Of a stretch of 34,000 nucleotides of DNA, positions 1 to 9,555 are shown piece after piece. The notes under the pieces were generated by a model. It made no database searches. It saw only the letters and a program-made list of their open reading frames with translations, and had not been told where the DNA came from. Position numbers and translations under genes: made by a program. The DNA comes from Bacillota bacterium (GTDB lineage Bacteria; Bacillota; Limnochordia; JAAZLZ01): contig JAAYLV010000135.1 in the NCBI GenBank assembly GCA_012521755.1, positions 1 to 34,000 of the forward strand, given 5' to 3'. The first letter of the stretch is position 1, and each line of letters starts with the position of its first letter.

Positions 1-1011
1 CCGGAGGTCATCGCGGACCAGGAGAAATTCCGCAGCTACGCCAAGCTCCGGGCGGACATGGAGGAGATCGTTGAGTGCTACCAGCGCTACAAGCAGGTGC
101 TGGAAGAACTCGAGGGCGTGCGGGAAATGATGGAAGAAGGAGTGGAGGATGAGCTTCTGGAGCTGGCCAAAGCCGAAGAAGAGGAACTCCAGGCGGAGCA
201 GGAGAGGCTCGAGCACCGGCTCAAGATTCTCCTTCTGCCCCGGGATCCCAATGATGAGCGCAACGTCATTGTGGAGATCAGGGCGGGCACCGGCGGCGAG
301 GAAGCGGCCCTGTTCGCTGGGGATCTTTTCCGCATGTATACCCGCTACAGCGAAAGCAAGGGCTGGCGAAGTGAAATCATGAACTCAAGCCCAACGGAAC
401 TAGGCGGCTTCAAAGAAGTCATCTTCATGGTGGAAGGCAAGGGGGCCTACAGCCGGCTCAAGTTTGAAAGCGGCGTCCATCGGGTGCAAAGGATACCGAC
501 CACCGAATCAGGGGGGCGCATCCATACCTCCACAGCCACGGTGGCCGTCCTCCCCGAGGCGGAGGAGGTGGAAGTGGAAATCGACCCGAACGATCTTCGC
601 ATCGACTTTTTCCGCTCCACCGGCCCCGGCGGGCAAAGCGTCAACACCACCGATTCAGCCGTAAGGATAACCCACCTGCCCACGGGTCTGGTGGTCAGCT
701 GCCAGGACGAAAAGTCCCAGCATAAGAACCGGGAAAAAGCCATGCGCATCCTGCGGGCCAGACTCCTTGACCGCCTGCAGGAGGAGCAGGAGGCTCGCAT
801 GGCTGCCCAGCGCAAGAGCCAGGTGGGCAGCGGTGACCGGAGCGAGCGGATCCGCACCTACAATTTCCCCCAGGGCCGGATTACCGATCATCGCATCGGG
901 CTGACCCTCTACAACCTGGAAGCCGTCCTCGAAGGGGACTTGGACCAGGTCATCGACGCCCTCATCGAGGCGGATCAGGCGGCCAAGCTCGCCGCGGTGG
1001 CGGAGGCCTAA
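1..1011 (+). CDS. prfA: Peptide chain release factor 1 (5' end lies before the window)
   Basis: Frame is open from base 1 ([22 protein letters not shown]...). [22 protein letters not shown] carries the GGQ motif; [23 protein letters not shown] has a PxT-type recognition motif typical of RF1. Confidence 0.96.
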   Translation, partial: PEVIADQEKFRSYAKLRADMEEIVECYQRYKQVLEELEGVREMMEEGVEDELLELAKAEEEELQAEQERLEHRLKILLLPRDPNDERNVIVEIRAGTGGEEAALFAGDLFRMYTRYSESKGWRSEIMNSSPTELGGFKEVIFMVEGKGAYSRLKFESGVHRVQRIPTTESGGRIHTSTATVAVLPEAEEVEVEIDPNDLRIDFFRSTGPGGQSVNTTDSAVRITHLPTGLVVSCQDEKSQHKNREKAMRILRARLLDRLQEEQEARMAAQRKSQVGSGDRSERIRTYNFPQGRITDHRIGLTLYNLEAVLEGDLDQVIDALIEADQAAKLAAVAEA

Positions 1012-1012
1012 G

Positions 1013-1861
1013 ATGCTGACCATCATGGAGGCCGTGCAAAAGGCCGCCGCCTACTTTGCCCGGCGGGGCATCCCGTCGGCCCGCCTCGATGCGGAGGTGC
1101 TCCTTGCCCACGTCCTCAAGTTAGAACGGATCGACCTTTACATCCAACACGACAGGCCTTTGCTCCGGGGGGAGATTGATGCCTACCGCAAGCTCCTGCA
1201 GGAGCGGACGAGGGGCGTCCCCGTCCCCTACCTGACAGGGCGGCGGGAGTTTTTTTCCCGGGAGTTTTTCGTGAACCCTTCCGTCCTCATCCCCAGGCCG
1301 GAGACAGAGCTGCTCGTTGAGGCCGCGGCCGATTGGTGCAAGGGCCGCGAGGGTCCCCTGATCGTCGATGTGGGGACTGGATCGGGCATCATCGCCATCA
1401 CCTTGGCTGTGCTCCTTCCCGGAAGCAAAGTAGTTGGCGTTGACATATCAGAGGAAGCTTTAGCCGTCGCCCGGCGAAATGCGGACTATCACCAGGTGGA
1501 AGTTGAGTTTCGCCGGGGGGATTTGCTCTCTCCCCTCCAGGATCTAAGGGGGAGGATCGATGCCATTGTCTCCAATCCCCCATACATAGCCGCGGGAGAA
1601 TGGGAGGAGCTGCCCCGGGAGGTGCGGCAAGAGCCGGCCGCGGCCCTCCTCGGGGGAGCCGATGGACTGGACTTTTACCGCCGCCTCCTCCTTGAGGGGG
1701 CGGCAATGGTCGTTTCCGGGGGCCTGCTTGCCGTCGAGGTCGGCTGGGGCCAGGCCGAAAGGGTCGCGGCCATGGCCGGGGACCTTTGGCGGGTGAAAGA
1801 GATTATCCCCGACTACGCGGGGATCCCCCGGGTCATCATGCTGACAAGGAGAGCGGGATGA
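1013..1861 (+). CDS. prmC: Release factor glutamine methyltransferase
   Basis: VDVGTGSGIIAITLA SAM motif and NPPYI catalytic motif; directly follows prfA. Confidence 0.95.
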   Translation: MLTIMEAVQKAAAYFARRGIPSARLDAEVLLAHVLKLERIDLYIQHDRPLLRGEIDAYRKLLQERTRGVPVPYLTGRREFFSREFFVNPSVLIPRPETELLVEAAADWCKGREGPLIVDVGTGSGIIAITLAVLLPGSKVVGVDISEEALAVARRNADYHQVEVEFRRGDLLSPLQDLRGRIDAIVSNPPYIAAGEWEELPREVRQEPAAALLGGADGLDFYRRLLLEGAAMVVSGGLLAVEVGWGQAERVAAMAGDLWRVKEIIPDYAGIPRVIMLTRRAG

Positions 1862-2904
1862 TGCGGACCGTTGTACTCAAATGTCCCCCCGATGATCTCG
1901 AGAAGGCGGCCCAGGTCCTGCGGGAGGGAGGCCTGGTTGCCTTTCCCACCGAGACAGTCTATGGCCTTGGCGCCAATGCCTTGGATGAAAAGGCCGTCGC
2001 CAAAATCTTCCATGCCAAGGGTCGTCCCCCGGACAATCCCTTGATCGTCCATTTGGCCTCCGCAGAGGACTTGCCCCAGGTGGTTGCATCCATACCTCCC
2101 GAAGCGATCGTCCTTGCCAGCCGCTTCTGGCCGGGGCCCCTCACCCTAGTCCTGCCCCGCAAGGATGAAGTACCCCTCATCACCACCGGCGGACTGGAGA
2201 CGGTGGCGGTGCGGGTCCCCGATCACCCCTTGGCTTTGGAGCTCATCCGCCGGTCGGGCGTGCCCGTTGCTGGCCCTAGTGCCAACCTCTCGGGCAGGCC
2301 GAGTCCCACCACCGCCGCCCATGTCCTTGAGGACCTGGGGGACAAGGTGGATGTGATCATTGACGGGGGTCCAACGGGCCTGGGGGTTGAATCCACCGTC
2401 CTGGATCTGACGACTTCGCCCCCGGTTCTCCTCCGCCCGGGAGGGGTGACCTGGGAAGCCTTGGAGGAGGTCTTGGGCAAGGTGATCCTAGACCCGGCGA
2501 TCTTGGCCAAGGAGCCCATCGAGGAAGGCCCCGTTCGCTCCCCGGGGATGAAGTACCGCCATTACGCGCCGAAGGCCAAAGTGTACCTGGTCGAAGGCCA
2601 AGATGAGGAACGCATCGCGGCTAGGGTGGACTCCCTGGCGGCGGAGCTTGCCGCTGCCGGGCTGAAGGTCGGGGTCCTGGCCACGGCGGAAGGCGCCGCC
2701 CGCTGCGGACGGGGTTTAGTCCTCATCGGTGGATCCCGGCGGGATCCGGCGGCTTTGGCTGCCAGTCTTTTCGCCCATTTGCGGACCTTTGACCGCCTGG
2801 ATGTGGATGCGGTGGTGGTGGAAGGCATTAAACCCGTTGGGTTGGGGCTGGCGGTGATGAACCGCCTGCGCAAAGCCGCGGGATACAACATCATCGAGGC
2901 CTGA
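1858..2904 (+). CDS. ywlC: L-threonylcarbamoyladenylate synthase (Sua5/YwlC)
   Basis: GLVAFPTETVYGLGANA, KGRPPDNPLIVH, SPGMKYRHYAPKA; ATG overlaps the prmC stop. The ORF-track start (1786) is too far upstream. Confidence 0.93.
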   Translation: MMRTVVLKCPPDDLEKAAQVLREGGLVAFPTETVYGLGANALDEKAVAKIFHAKGRPPDNPLIVHLASAEDLPQVVASIPPEAIVLASRFWPGPLTLVLPRKDEVPLITTGGLETVAVRVPDHPLALELIRRSGVPVAGPSANLSGRPSPTTAAHVLEDLGDKVDVIIDGGPTGLGVESTVLDLTTSPPVLLRPGGVTWEALEEVLGKVILDPAILAKEPIEEGPVRSPGMKYRHYAPKAKVYLVEGQDEERIAARVDSLAAELAAAGLKVGVLATAEGAARCGRGLVLIGGSRRDPAALAASLFAHLRTFDRLDVDAVVVEGIKPVGLGLAVMNRLRKAAGYNIIEA

Positions 2905-3243
2905 TCAGGAGGCCCCCTGCCTGGCTGCTTTGATGAACAGCCCCTCATAGCCCGTATAGCCGCACGTAAGACACTTGACCTCCAGCTCCGGCCGGTCATT
3001 GCGGAGCATCACCGACATGGAGTCGGCCTGGAACAGCTCCTCGCCAGTCTCTGGGTCCTTGCGGATCTCCCGGGACAGCTTGAAGATAATCTCAAAGGAT
3101 GTTCGGTTGCTCCGGCAGATGGGGCAAAGATAAGGTTCCGCCAATGTTCTCCCCCGGTCTTTAGGCTGTCCCCCGTGGACCTTTTCATACCGGGGTTTTT
3201 GCCCTTCAGGCAGGAGTGTGGGGATTAAGCGGGAATGTTTCAT
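2905..3243 (-). CDS. Small zinc-ribbon protein of unknown function
   Basis: Start at MKHSRLIPT (cat at 3241-3243); CPIC...CLTC pattern (two CxxC). Only clear minus-strand gene. Confidence 0.75.
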   Translation of the reverse strand: MKHSRLIPTLLPEGQKPRYEKVHGGQPKDRGRTLAEPYLCPICRSNRTSFEIIFKLSREIRKDPETGEELFQADSMSVMLRNDRPELEVKCLTCGYTGYEGLFIKAARQGAS

Positions 3244-3306
3244 ATGTGATCTTTGCTTCTGGGACATAATACATCCCGGGGAAAAATCAGCCAAGGGGGT
3301 CCATCC

Positions 3307-3774
3307 TTGCGGAAGAAGGTGCTGGTCGTTTGTACGGGGAACACCTGTCGGAGCAGCATGGCTGCCGTCATGCTCGCTGATTTGCTCCGGTCGCAGGGAA
3401 TTGGCGATGTGGAAGTGGACTCCGCCGGCGTTGCGGCCTTCCCGGGGCAGCCAGCATCGGAGGAAGCGAGGCAGGTCATGGCCGAGCTGGGCCTGGACCT
3501 GAAGGGGCACCGGGCCAAGCTCCTGACGGAAGAGCTGGCGTCCCAAGCCGATCTCATCCTGACGATGACCTCGGCCCACAAGCGGGCCGTGGAGGCTTTG
3601 ACCGAGGATGTGCCGGTGTTCACCCTGGGGGAGTTTGCCGGGGGCGATGAAGAACTGGCCGATCCCTTCGGGCAGGGAATCGATGCCTACCGCAGCGCGG
3701 CGGGCAAGATCCGTGAGCTCTTGGTGAAAACAGTGGATCGGCTGGAGAATTTCTGGAAAGAGGGAGAAGGATGA
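3307..3774 (+). CDS. ywlE: Low-molecular-weight phosphatase, protein-arginine-phosphatase type (YwlE-like)
   Basis: VCTGNTCRSSMA P-loop with the CTGNTCRS signature; likely TTG start at 3307 with an AAGGGGG upstream. Confidence 0.85.
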   Translation: MRKKVLVVCTGNTCRSSMAAVMLADLLRSQGIGDVEVDSAGVAAFPGQPASEEARQVMAELGLDLKGHRAKLLTEELASQADLILTMTSAHKRAVEALTEDVPVFTLGEFAGGDEELADPFGQGIDAYRSAAGKIRELLVKTVDRLENFWKEGEG

Positions 3775-4208
3775 AAGTTGCAGTTGGGTGCGATCATGCC
3801 GGCCTGGCGATGAAGAATGCCCTCAAGGACATCCTGGAGAGCTGGGGGCATGAGGTGGCCGACCTGGGCTGCTACTGCGAAGACTCTGTTGATTATCCTG
3901 ATTATGCCGCGGAAGTGAGCCGAAGAGTTGCTTCCGGCGAGTATGAGACGGGGATTCTCATCTGCGGCACCGGGCTGGGGATGGCCATTTCGGCCAACAA
4001 GATCAAGGGCGTGCGGGCGGTGGTGGCCCATGACACCTTCTCCGCCCGGATGAGCAGGGCCCATAACAACGCCAATGTCCTGGCCCTGGGCGCGCGGGTC
4101 ATCGGCCCGGGGCTGGCGGAAGAGATCGTGAAGGTCTGGCTGTCCACCCCCTTTGAAGGGGGCCGGCATCAACGGAGGGTAGACAAAATCACCCTCTTGG
4201 AGGGGTGA
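3771..4208 (+). CDS. rpiB: Ribose 5-phosphate isomerase B
   Basis: [37 protein letters not shown]. Confidence 0.95.
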   Translation: MKVAVGCDHAGLAMKNALKDILESWGHEVADLGCYCEDSVDYPDYAAEVSRRVASGEYETGILICGTGLGMAISANKIKGVRAVVAHDTFSARMSRAHNNANVLALGARVIGPGLAEEIVKVWLSTPFEGGRHQRRVDKITLLEG

Positions 4209-4215
4209 CCGGCAA

Positions 4216-4842
4216 ATGGGCGCGGTGCACATCATCGACCATCCCCTGGTGCAGCACAAGCTGACCTTCATTCGCAACAAAGCGACGGGCCCCAAAGACT
4301 TTCGCGAGCTGGTCAATGAGGTCTCGATGCTGATGGCCTATGAAGTGACCAGGGACCTGCCCCTGGAAAGCGTCGAGGTGGAGACTCCGGTGACTTGGGC
4401 CCGGGGACAGCTGGTCACCTGGAAAGTGGGAGTGGTCGCCATCCTGCGGGCGGGACTGGGGATGGTGGAAGGAATCCTGAAGCTGATGCCGACGGCCGGC
4501 GTCGGCCACATTGGCCTCCAGCGGGATCAGGAGAGCCTGCGGTCCGTGGAGTACTACTGGAAGCTGCCCGGGGATCTGGAAAACTCCGAAGTGATCGTGG
4601 TCGATCCAATGCTGGCCACGGGAGGTTCGGCCGCCGCGGCCATCGGGCTCATTAAGCGAAACGGCGGCCGGAAGATCAGAATGATGAACCTGATCGCCGC
4701 CCCCGAGGGGATAAAGCTGCTGCAGCGGGCCCACCCGGACGTGGACATTTTCACCGCGGCCGTCGACCTTCGCCTCAATGAGCATGGCTACATCGTCCCC
4801 GGCCTGGGGGATGCGGGCGACAGGCTCTTTGGCACTAGATAG
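4216..4842 (+). CDS. upp: Uracil phosphoribosyltransferase
   Basis: [48 protein letters not shown] loop; [18 protein letters not shown]-terminus. Confidence 0.97.
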   Translation: MGAVHIIDHPLVQHKLTFIRNKATGPKDFRELVNEVSMLMAYEVTRDLPLESVEVETPVTWARGQLVTWKVGVVAILRAGLGMVEGILKLMPTAGVGHIGLQRDQESLRSVEYYWKLPGDLENSEVIVVDPMLATGGSAAAAIGLIKRNGGRKIRMMNLIAAPEGIKLLQRAHPDVDIFTAAVDLRLNEHGYIVPGLGDAGDRLFGTR

Positions 4843-4853
4843 GAGGGTTAGGC

Positions 4854-5327
4854 TTGCGCCCCACCTGGGATGAGTATTTTCTCGAGATCGCACAGCTCGT
4901 CTCCCGCCGCTCCACCTGCCGCAGGCGCGCAGTGGGGGCGGTCCTCGTGCGGGACAGGCGCATCCTGACGACCGGCTACAACGGGGCTCCATCGGGGCTA
5001 GCCCATTGCTTGGACGCAGGCTGCCTGCGGGATGAGCTGAAGGTTCCCTCCGGGGAGCGGCATGAGCTTTGCCGGGGCATCCACGCGGAGCAGAACGCCA
5101 TCATCCAGGCGGCCCTCCACGGAGTGAGCACCAAGGATGCGGTGATGTACTGCACCCACCAGCCTTGCGTCCTGTGCGCCAAGATGATGGTCAACGCGGG
5201 GATCGTGCGGGTGGTGTGCGGCGGCGAGTATCCCGATGACCTGGCTGCCCAGATCTTGGCGGAAGCCGGGGTGGAGGTCGACTTAATCTCGTGCAAAGGA
5301 GGAAAGGGTGCATATTCCTCCCCTTAG
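4854..5327 (+). CDS. comEB: dCMP/cytidine deaminase-family protein (ComEB-like)
   Basis: GIHAEQNAI and PCVLCAKMM zinc motifs; TTG start. Confidence 0.9.
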   Translation: MRPTWDEYFLEIAQLVSRRSTCRRRAVGAVLVRDRRILTTGYNGAPSGLAHCLDAGCLRDELKVPSGERHELCRGIHAEQNAIIQAALHGVSTKDAVMYCTHQPCVLCAKMMVNAGIVRVVCGGEYPDDLAAQILAEAGVEVDLISCKGGKGAYSSP

Positions 5328-5333
5328 AAGGGG

Positions 5334-6386
5334 ATGGTCCCTTGCGCCACATCCATGAAGCATTTTGCTGTTTTCCTCGCATCGCTAGGCATCTCTTGGG
5401 CCGCAACGCCCCTTGTGGCCTCACTGGCGGTGCGGCTGCGGCTGGTTGATGAACCGAACGAGCGGCGGATCAACACCCGCCCTATGCCTACGGGGGGCGG
5501 GGCGGCGATTTTCCTTGGCTTCATCCTTCCTGTACTCATCGCCCTGCCCATGAGCCGCTTCCTGTCAGGACTTATTCTCTGCTCATCTCTTATGCTGACC
5601 CTTGGCCTCATTGACGACCGGCGGGGCCTGTCGCCCAAGACCAAGTTCATCGGCCAGATCGCTGTCTCCCTAATTCTGACCTTTTATGGCGTCAGGATCG
5701 ATTTTGTCAGCAATCCCTTTGGCGGCATGATCTACCTTGGCCGGCTGGCAATTCCTTTGACCGTCCTTTGGCTCGTTGCCGTCACCAATATCATCAACCT
5801 CATCGACGGCCTGGACGGACTGGCCGCGGGCATCACTTGCATTGCGTGTCTGCCCCTTGTCCTCATCGCCTTTCAGCGGGGGCAGGAGGTGGTCGCTTTG
5901 CTCACCATTGCCCTTGCCGGCAGCTCCCTGGGCTTTTTGCGCCACAATTTCAACCCGGCCAAGATCTTTATGGGGGATGGGGGGGCCATGTTCCTTGGAT
6001 TCATGCTGGGGGCGATTTCCGTCCAGGGGACTTTGAAAGGCCCGGCGGCCATTGCCCTGAGCGTGCCGGTCCTCATCTTGGGCCTGCCCTTCTTCGACAC
6101 GGTCTTTGCCATCATCCGCCGCTTCCGGCGGGGACGGCCCATCTACGCGGCGGACAACGGCCATGTCCACCACCGTTTGCTGGCCATGGGCCTGAGCCAG
6201 CGGGAGGCGGTGATGGTCATGTATCTGGTCAGCTGTTTCCTCGGCATCCTAGCCCTTAGGATTGCGGGGATGAACAGCGCGGCCAGCACCTTGACTCAGA
6301 TTGTGGCCGGGGTCATCCTGCTCCTTGGCGTCCGCCGGCTGGGGACAAGCACGCTGGGGCGGTTCAAAGACCGCCTGGGCGGCTAA
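5334..6386 (+). CDS. tagO: Undecaprenyl-phosphate GlcNAc-1-phosphate transferase (MraY/WecA/TagO family)
   Basis: RINTRPMPTGGGAAIFLGF, LIDDRRGLSPKTKFIGQ, NIINLIDGLDGLAAG, GDGGAMFLGFMLG, NGHVHHRLLAMGLSQRE. Start may be 5355. Confidence 0.93.
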   Translation: MVPCATSMKHFAVFLASLGISWAATPLVASLAVRLRLVDEPNERRINTRPMPTGGGAAIFLGFILPVLIALPMSRFLSGLILCSSLMLTLGLIDDRRGLSPKTKFIGQIAVSLILTFYGVRIDFVSNPFGGMIYLGRLAIPLTVLWLVAVTNIINLIDGLDGLAAGITCIACLPLVLIAFQRGQEVVALLTIALAGSSLGFLRHNFNPAKIFMGDGGAMFLGFMLGAISVQGTLKGPAAIALSVPVLILGLPFFDTVFAIIRRFRRGRPIYAADNGHVHHRLLAMGLSQREAVMVMYLVSCFLGILALRIAGMNSAASTLTQIVAGVILLLGVRRLGTSTLGRFKDRLGG

Positions 6387-6398
6387 GGAGGTCCCTCC

Positions 6399-7547
6399 AT
6401 GGACGTACTCCTTGTCTTTGGCACCAGGCCGGAGGCCATCAAGATGGCTCCTGTCTACCGGGCCCTCCGGGAAGGACCCCTAAGGCCCATCGTGGCCGTC
6501 ACCGCCCAGCATCGGGAGATGCTCGATCAAGTCCTTGAGCTTTTTCAGATCCCCGTCGCTTACGATTTGAATATCATGCGGGAGGGCCAAAGCCTGACCC
6601 AGGTGACCGGGCTGGTCCTGGGCGGGCTGGCCCAGGTCCTCGAGGAAGTTCGGCCCCGGCTGGTCTTGGTCCATGGGGATACCACCACTACCTTCGCTGC
6701 CAGCCTGGCAGCTTTTTATCAGCAGATCCCCGTCGGTCATGTGGAAGCGGGCCTTCGCAGCCATGACCCCTACAACCCCTACCCCGAGGAGATGAACCGG
6801 CGGCTGACCGGCTCCTTGGCCGCCTTGCATTTTTGTCCAACGCCCCTGGCCAGGGAAAACCTCTGCCGGGAAAGCGTCGCCCCCGACCGGATCTATGTTA
6901 CCGGGAACACCGTCATCGACGCGCTGCTTTCAATCGTTGAGGAAGACTACCAGTTTCAAGACCCCACCCTCCGCTCTTTGGACTTTGCGGGGCGGCGGGT
7001 CCTGGTGGCAACGGCCCACCGCCGGGAGAATTGGGGAGGGCCCCTGCGGGACATTATGCTGGCCTTGAAGGATTTGGCCGACCGCTTCCCCGATGTAGAG
7101 GTGGTCTTCCCCGTCCACCGCAACCCGCAGGTGCGCGAGCCCGCGCAGGCCATCCTCGGCGGGGCTCCCCGGGTCCATCTGATTCCGCCCCTTCCCTACG
7201 GCGAGTTTGCGAACCTGTTGGCCCGCTGCCATCTGGTCCTCACCGACTCGGGCGGCCTCCAGGAGGAGGCGCCGGCCCTGGGCAAACCGGTCCTCGTCCT
7301 AAGGGAGAAGACGGAGCGGCCCGAAGGAGTGGCCGCGGGGACTGTGCGGCTGGCGGGGACAAGGCGGGAGACTGTCCTCCAGGAAGCGGAGAGGCTCCTT
7401 GTCGACTCTGAGGAGTACGGCAGGATGGCCCGGGCGGTGAACCCCTACGGGGATGGGATGGCAGCCGCCAGGATCCATCAGGCCCTGCTCCATTACTTTG
7501 GCTTGGGCGAGCGGCCCCTTGATTTTCGTCCCGGCGAGGAGGGATGA
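6399..7547 (+). CDS. mnaA: UDP-N-acetylglucosamine 2-epimerase
   Basis: FGTRPEAIKMAPV, VHGDTTTTFAASLAAFY, HVEAGLRSHDPYNPYPEEMNR, TDSGGLQEEAPALGKPVLVLREKTERPEGV. Confidence 0.96.
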   Translation: MDVLLVFGTRPEAIKMAPVYRALREGPLRPIVAVTAQHREMLDQVLELFQIPVAYDLNIMREGQSLTQVTGLVLGGLAQVLEEVRPRLVLVHGDTTTTFAASLAAFYQQIPVGHVEAGLRSHDPYNPYPEEMNRRLTGSLAALHFCPTPLARENLCRESVAPDRIYVTGNTVIDALLSIVEEDYQFQDPTLRSLDFAGRRVLVATAHRRENWGGPLRDIMLALKDLADRFPDVEVVFPVHRNPQVREPAQAILGGAPRVHLIPPLPYGEFANLLARCHLVLTDSGGLQEEAPALGKPVLVLREKTERPEGVAAGTVRLAGTRRETVLQEAERLLVDSEEYGRMARAVNPYGDGMAAARIHQALLHYFGLGERPLDFRPGEEG

Positions 7548-8362
7548 TGGTGCCCCGGGCAAAACCCAGGGAGATGAAGACTCTTGAGCTTGAGTGGCGC
7601 CGCTTCACCCGGGCCGTCATGGGTCTTTTTGGGTTCTTGCTCATTGCCATGATCCTCAGACAACAACTAGAGATGGGCATCCACCGGCAGCTTTGGGCCG
7701 ATCCCGCCCAGCGGGTTTTTTGCGAGCTGGAGGGGCGGGCCGACTGGGTGGAGATCATCGTCGAGGGGGAGCCCCTCCGGGGGCCGGCCACCCTGGCGGA
7801 GCTGAAGGAGCATGGGGAGGCCATCGCCAGGGCTCTGGGGCTGGATCCCGAAGGGATGACGGTGGAAAGCGAGGCTAGATCCTTGATGGGCTCCGTGGGC
7901 CTGCGGGGCGTCCTGGGCGATGGGGAGCGGATCTTGGTCCTGGCCCAGGCGGTTAGCCCCCAGGCCTGGGGAGCGGGCCCGGAGCCCGAGACTAATCTCA
8001 TCGTGCAATGGACGAGCCGTCGCCTGCCCGATGATCTCCTCTACCGGCGGCGCCGGCTGGCAAGGCCCCTGCGCCAGGGAGATTCCAAGCTGCGCCGGTT
8101 TTTCGCAGGGATGCCCCCTCTCGCGCGGGAGCGGGTCACAATCAGCGGTCAGACTCCCTTATCTTTGGAATTAGTCCTGGCCAGGGTCGATGGAGCCTTG
8201 GAAAAGGTGGGCGGCAGGCGTCTTTCGCCCCTGGCCGCGGGCCGGATCGCCGCCTATTGCCCCTTGGCTCCCCCCGGGGATGGGGAGGCCAACCTGTTCA
8301 TCGAGCTTGCTCCCCTGGAAGGAGGGACCCGGCTGGCGGTTGCCGCCGGCAGGGAGATTTGA
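7544..8362 (+). CDS. YwmB-like membrane-anchored protein
   Basis: N-terminal TM helix followed by a soluble domain; assignment rests mainly on position before spoIIQ-spoIIID-mbl. Confidence 0.5.
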   Translation: MMVPRAKPREMKTLELEWRRFTRAVMGLFGFLLIAMILRQQLEMGIHRQLWADPAQRVFCELEGRADWVEIIVEGEPLRGPATLAELKEHGEAIARALGLDPEGMTVESEARSLMGSVGLRGVLGDGERILVLAQAVSPQAWGAGPEPETNLIVQWTSRRLPDDLLYRRRRLARPLRQGDSKLRRFFAGMPPLARERVTISGQTPLSLELVLARVDGALEKVGGRRLSPLAAGRIAAYCPLAPPGDGEANLFIELAPLEGGTRLAVAAGREI

Positions 8363-8394
8363 GCTGAGTGGAAGTTCCTTTTTCGGGCAGCAGC

Positions 8395-8423
8395 GTATAG
8401 AGAGGAAATTACTGGGGAGAATA
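8395..8423 (+). promoter_or_regulatory. Forespore-type (sigF/sigG-like) promoter upstream of the spoIIQ-like gene
   Basis: GTATA (8395-8399), 14 nt, GGGGAGAATA (8414-8423), which matches GGNRANAMTW at every position. Confidence 0.6.
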
Positions 8424-8424
8424 T

Positions 8425-8456
8425 ACCCGTGTTGAATCCATGGTGATTCCACGGGT
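8425..8456. repeat. Inverted repeat at the predicted TSS of the spoIIQ-like gene
   Basis: ACCCGTG-tt-GAATC-catggt-GATTC-CACGGGT: 12 pairs with a 2-nt bulge, followed by TATTATTTTG. Confidence 0.7.
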
Positions 8457-8487
8457 TATTATTTTGTCCGAAAGGGGTTGTGGGAAA

Positions 8488-9195
8488 TTGAATAGGTTGG
8501 TGCGATTGCCTCTCACGTGGGCCGGCTCGCTCCTGCGGGGGCTTGGCCGGGCCGCAGGCAGGATTCCCTGGCGAAGGGTCCTGGGGCCCCTCCTGTTGCT
8601 CGGGATCCTGGGGGTCTCCTGGACGATGATCGGAAACCGTCCCTTGCCCTTCCGAGAAAGGATCTCCCTGCCTGCTCCTATGGAAGAGGCTGAGGAGACT
8701 TGGGATCTGACGGGGACCTTGCTTGGGCGGGAGCTCATCGCGAGGCTCCTTGCTTCATCCCAGCTGACCTGGGATGGGGCCTTGGATGAGGTGCCGGTCA
8801 TGGCCCGGGGGAGGATGCGGCAGGGACCGGAAAGCCTCATTTGGCCGGTGGAAGGCCGCATTACCAGCGCCTTCGGCTGGTACCGGCATCCCTTGTACCG
8901 GGATTGGCGCTACCATCCTGGTTTGGAGTTTGCCGTCAGGGACGGGGAGCCCATCCGGGCGGCCCTAGGCGGCCGGGTGCAGCTGGTGGAAGAGACTGCC
9001 CCGGGCTACTTCCGGGTGGTCCTCGAGCACGGCGACGGCTGGCAGACCACCTACGACAATCTCGACCAGGTGAGCGTAGGGCGCGGCTTGGATGTAGGCC
9101 AGGGCCAACCCATCGGCTGGTCGGGAGGCGGGAGTCTCCTCTTTTCCCTGCGCCATGAGGGCAAGGCCGTCGATCCTCGCCAGTTTGTCCGCTGA
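8488..9195 (+). CDS. spoIIQ: SpoIIQ-like membrane-anchored LytM/M23-domain protein, apparently catalytically degenerate
   Basis: N-terminal TM; SAFGWYRHPLYRDWRYHPGLEFAVRDGEPIRAALGGRV M23 fold; next to spoIIID-mbl. TTG start with AAAGGGG upstream. Confidence 0.8.
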   Translation: MNRLVRLPLTWAGSLLRGLGRAAGRIPWRRVLGPLLLLGILGVSWTMIGNRPLPFRERISLPAPMEEAEETWDLTGTLLGRELIARLLASSQLTWDGALDEVPVMARGRMRQGPESLIWPVEGRITSAFGWYRHPLYRDWRYHPGLEFAVRDGEPIRAALGGRVQLVEETAPGYFRVVLEHGDGWQTTYDNLDQVSVGRGLDVGQGQPIGWSGGGSLLFSLRHEGKAVDPRQFVR

Positions 9196-9215
9196 AGGGA
9201 CCTCCGTGGAGCCTG

Positions 9216-9243
9216 ACATATTCCCCCTGCCGCCGCATATAAA
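9216..9243 (+). promoter_or_regulatory. sigE-like promoter for spoIIID
   Basis: ACATATT (9216-9222), 13 nt, CATATAAA (9236-9243); close to KMATATT / CATACAMT. Confidence 0.6.
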
Positions 9244-9272
9244 TGTACAAAAACGGCGAGGGGGCGCCCGTG

Positions 9273-9533
9273 ATGAGGGATTACATCCGGCGACGGGTGA
9301 TCGATATCGGACAATACATTGTTACGACCAGCGCCACCGTCAGGCAGGCAGCCATCGTATTCGGTGTGAGCAAGAGCACCGTCCACAAGGATGTTACGGA
9401 GAGGCTCCCCGGGGTGAATAAGGAACTCGCCCGCAGGGTTAAGCGGGTGCTGGATGCCAATAAAGCGGAAAGGCACATCCGGGGCGGGGAGGCCACCCGC
9501 CGCAAGTACCGTAAAAGCGAGCAGGCTTCCTAG
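9273..9533 (+). CDS. spoIIID: Sporulation transcriptional regulator SpoIIID
   Basis: MRDYIRRRVIDIGQYIVTTSATVRQAAIVFGVSKSTVHKDVTERLPGVN...RHIRGGEATRRKYRK, very close to remembered B. subtilis SpoIIID. The ORF-track ATG at 9243 lies in the predicted -10. Confidence 0.95.
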   Translation: MRDYIRRRVIDIGQYIVTTSATVRQAAIVFGVSKSTVHKDVTERLPGVNKELARRVKRVLDANKAERHIRGGEATRRKYRKSEQAS

Positions 9534-9555
9534 GAGGAATTCCCCCGGGCCTGGC

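Noticed and set aside
3265-3271. CATAATA element before ywlE as a sigG site
   Set aside because: No -35-like sequence at 17-18 nt; 7-mer alone is weak evidence.
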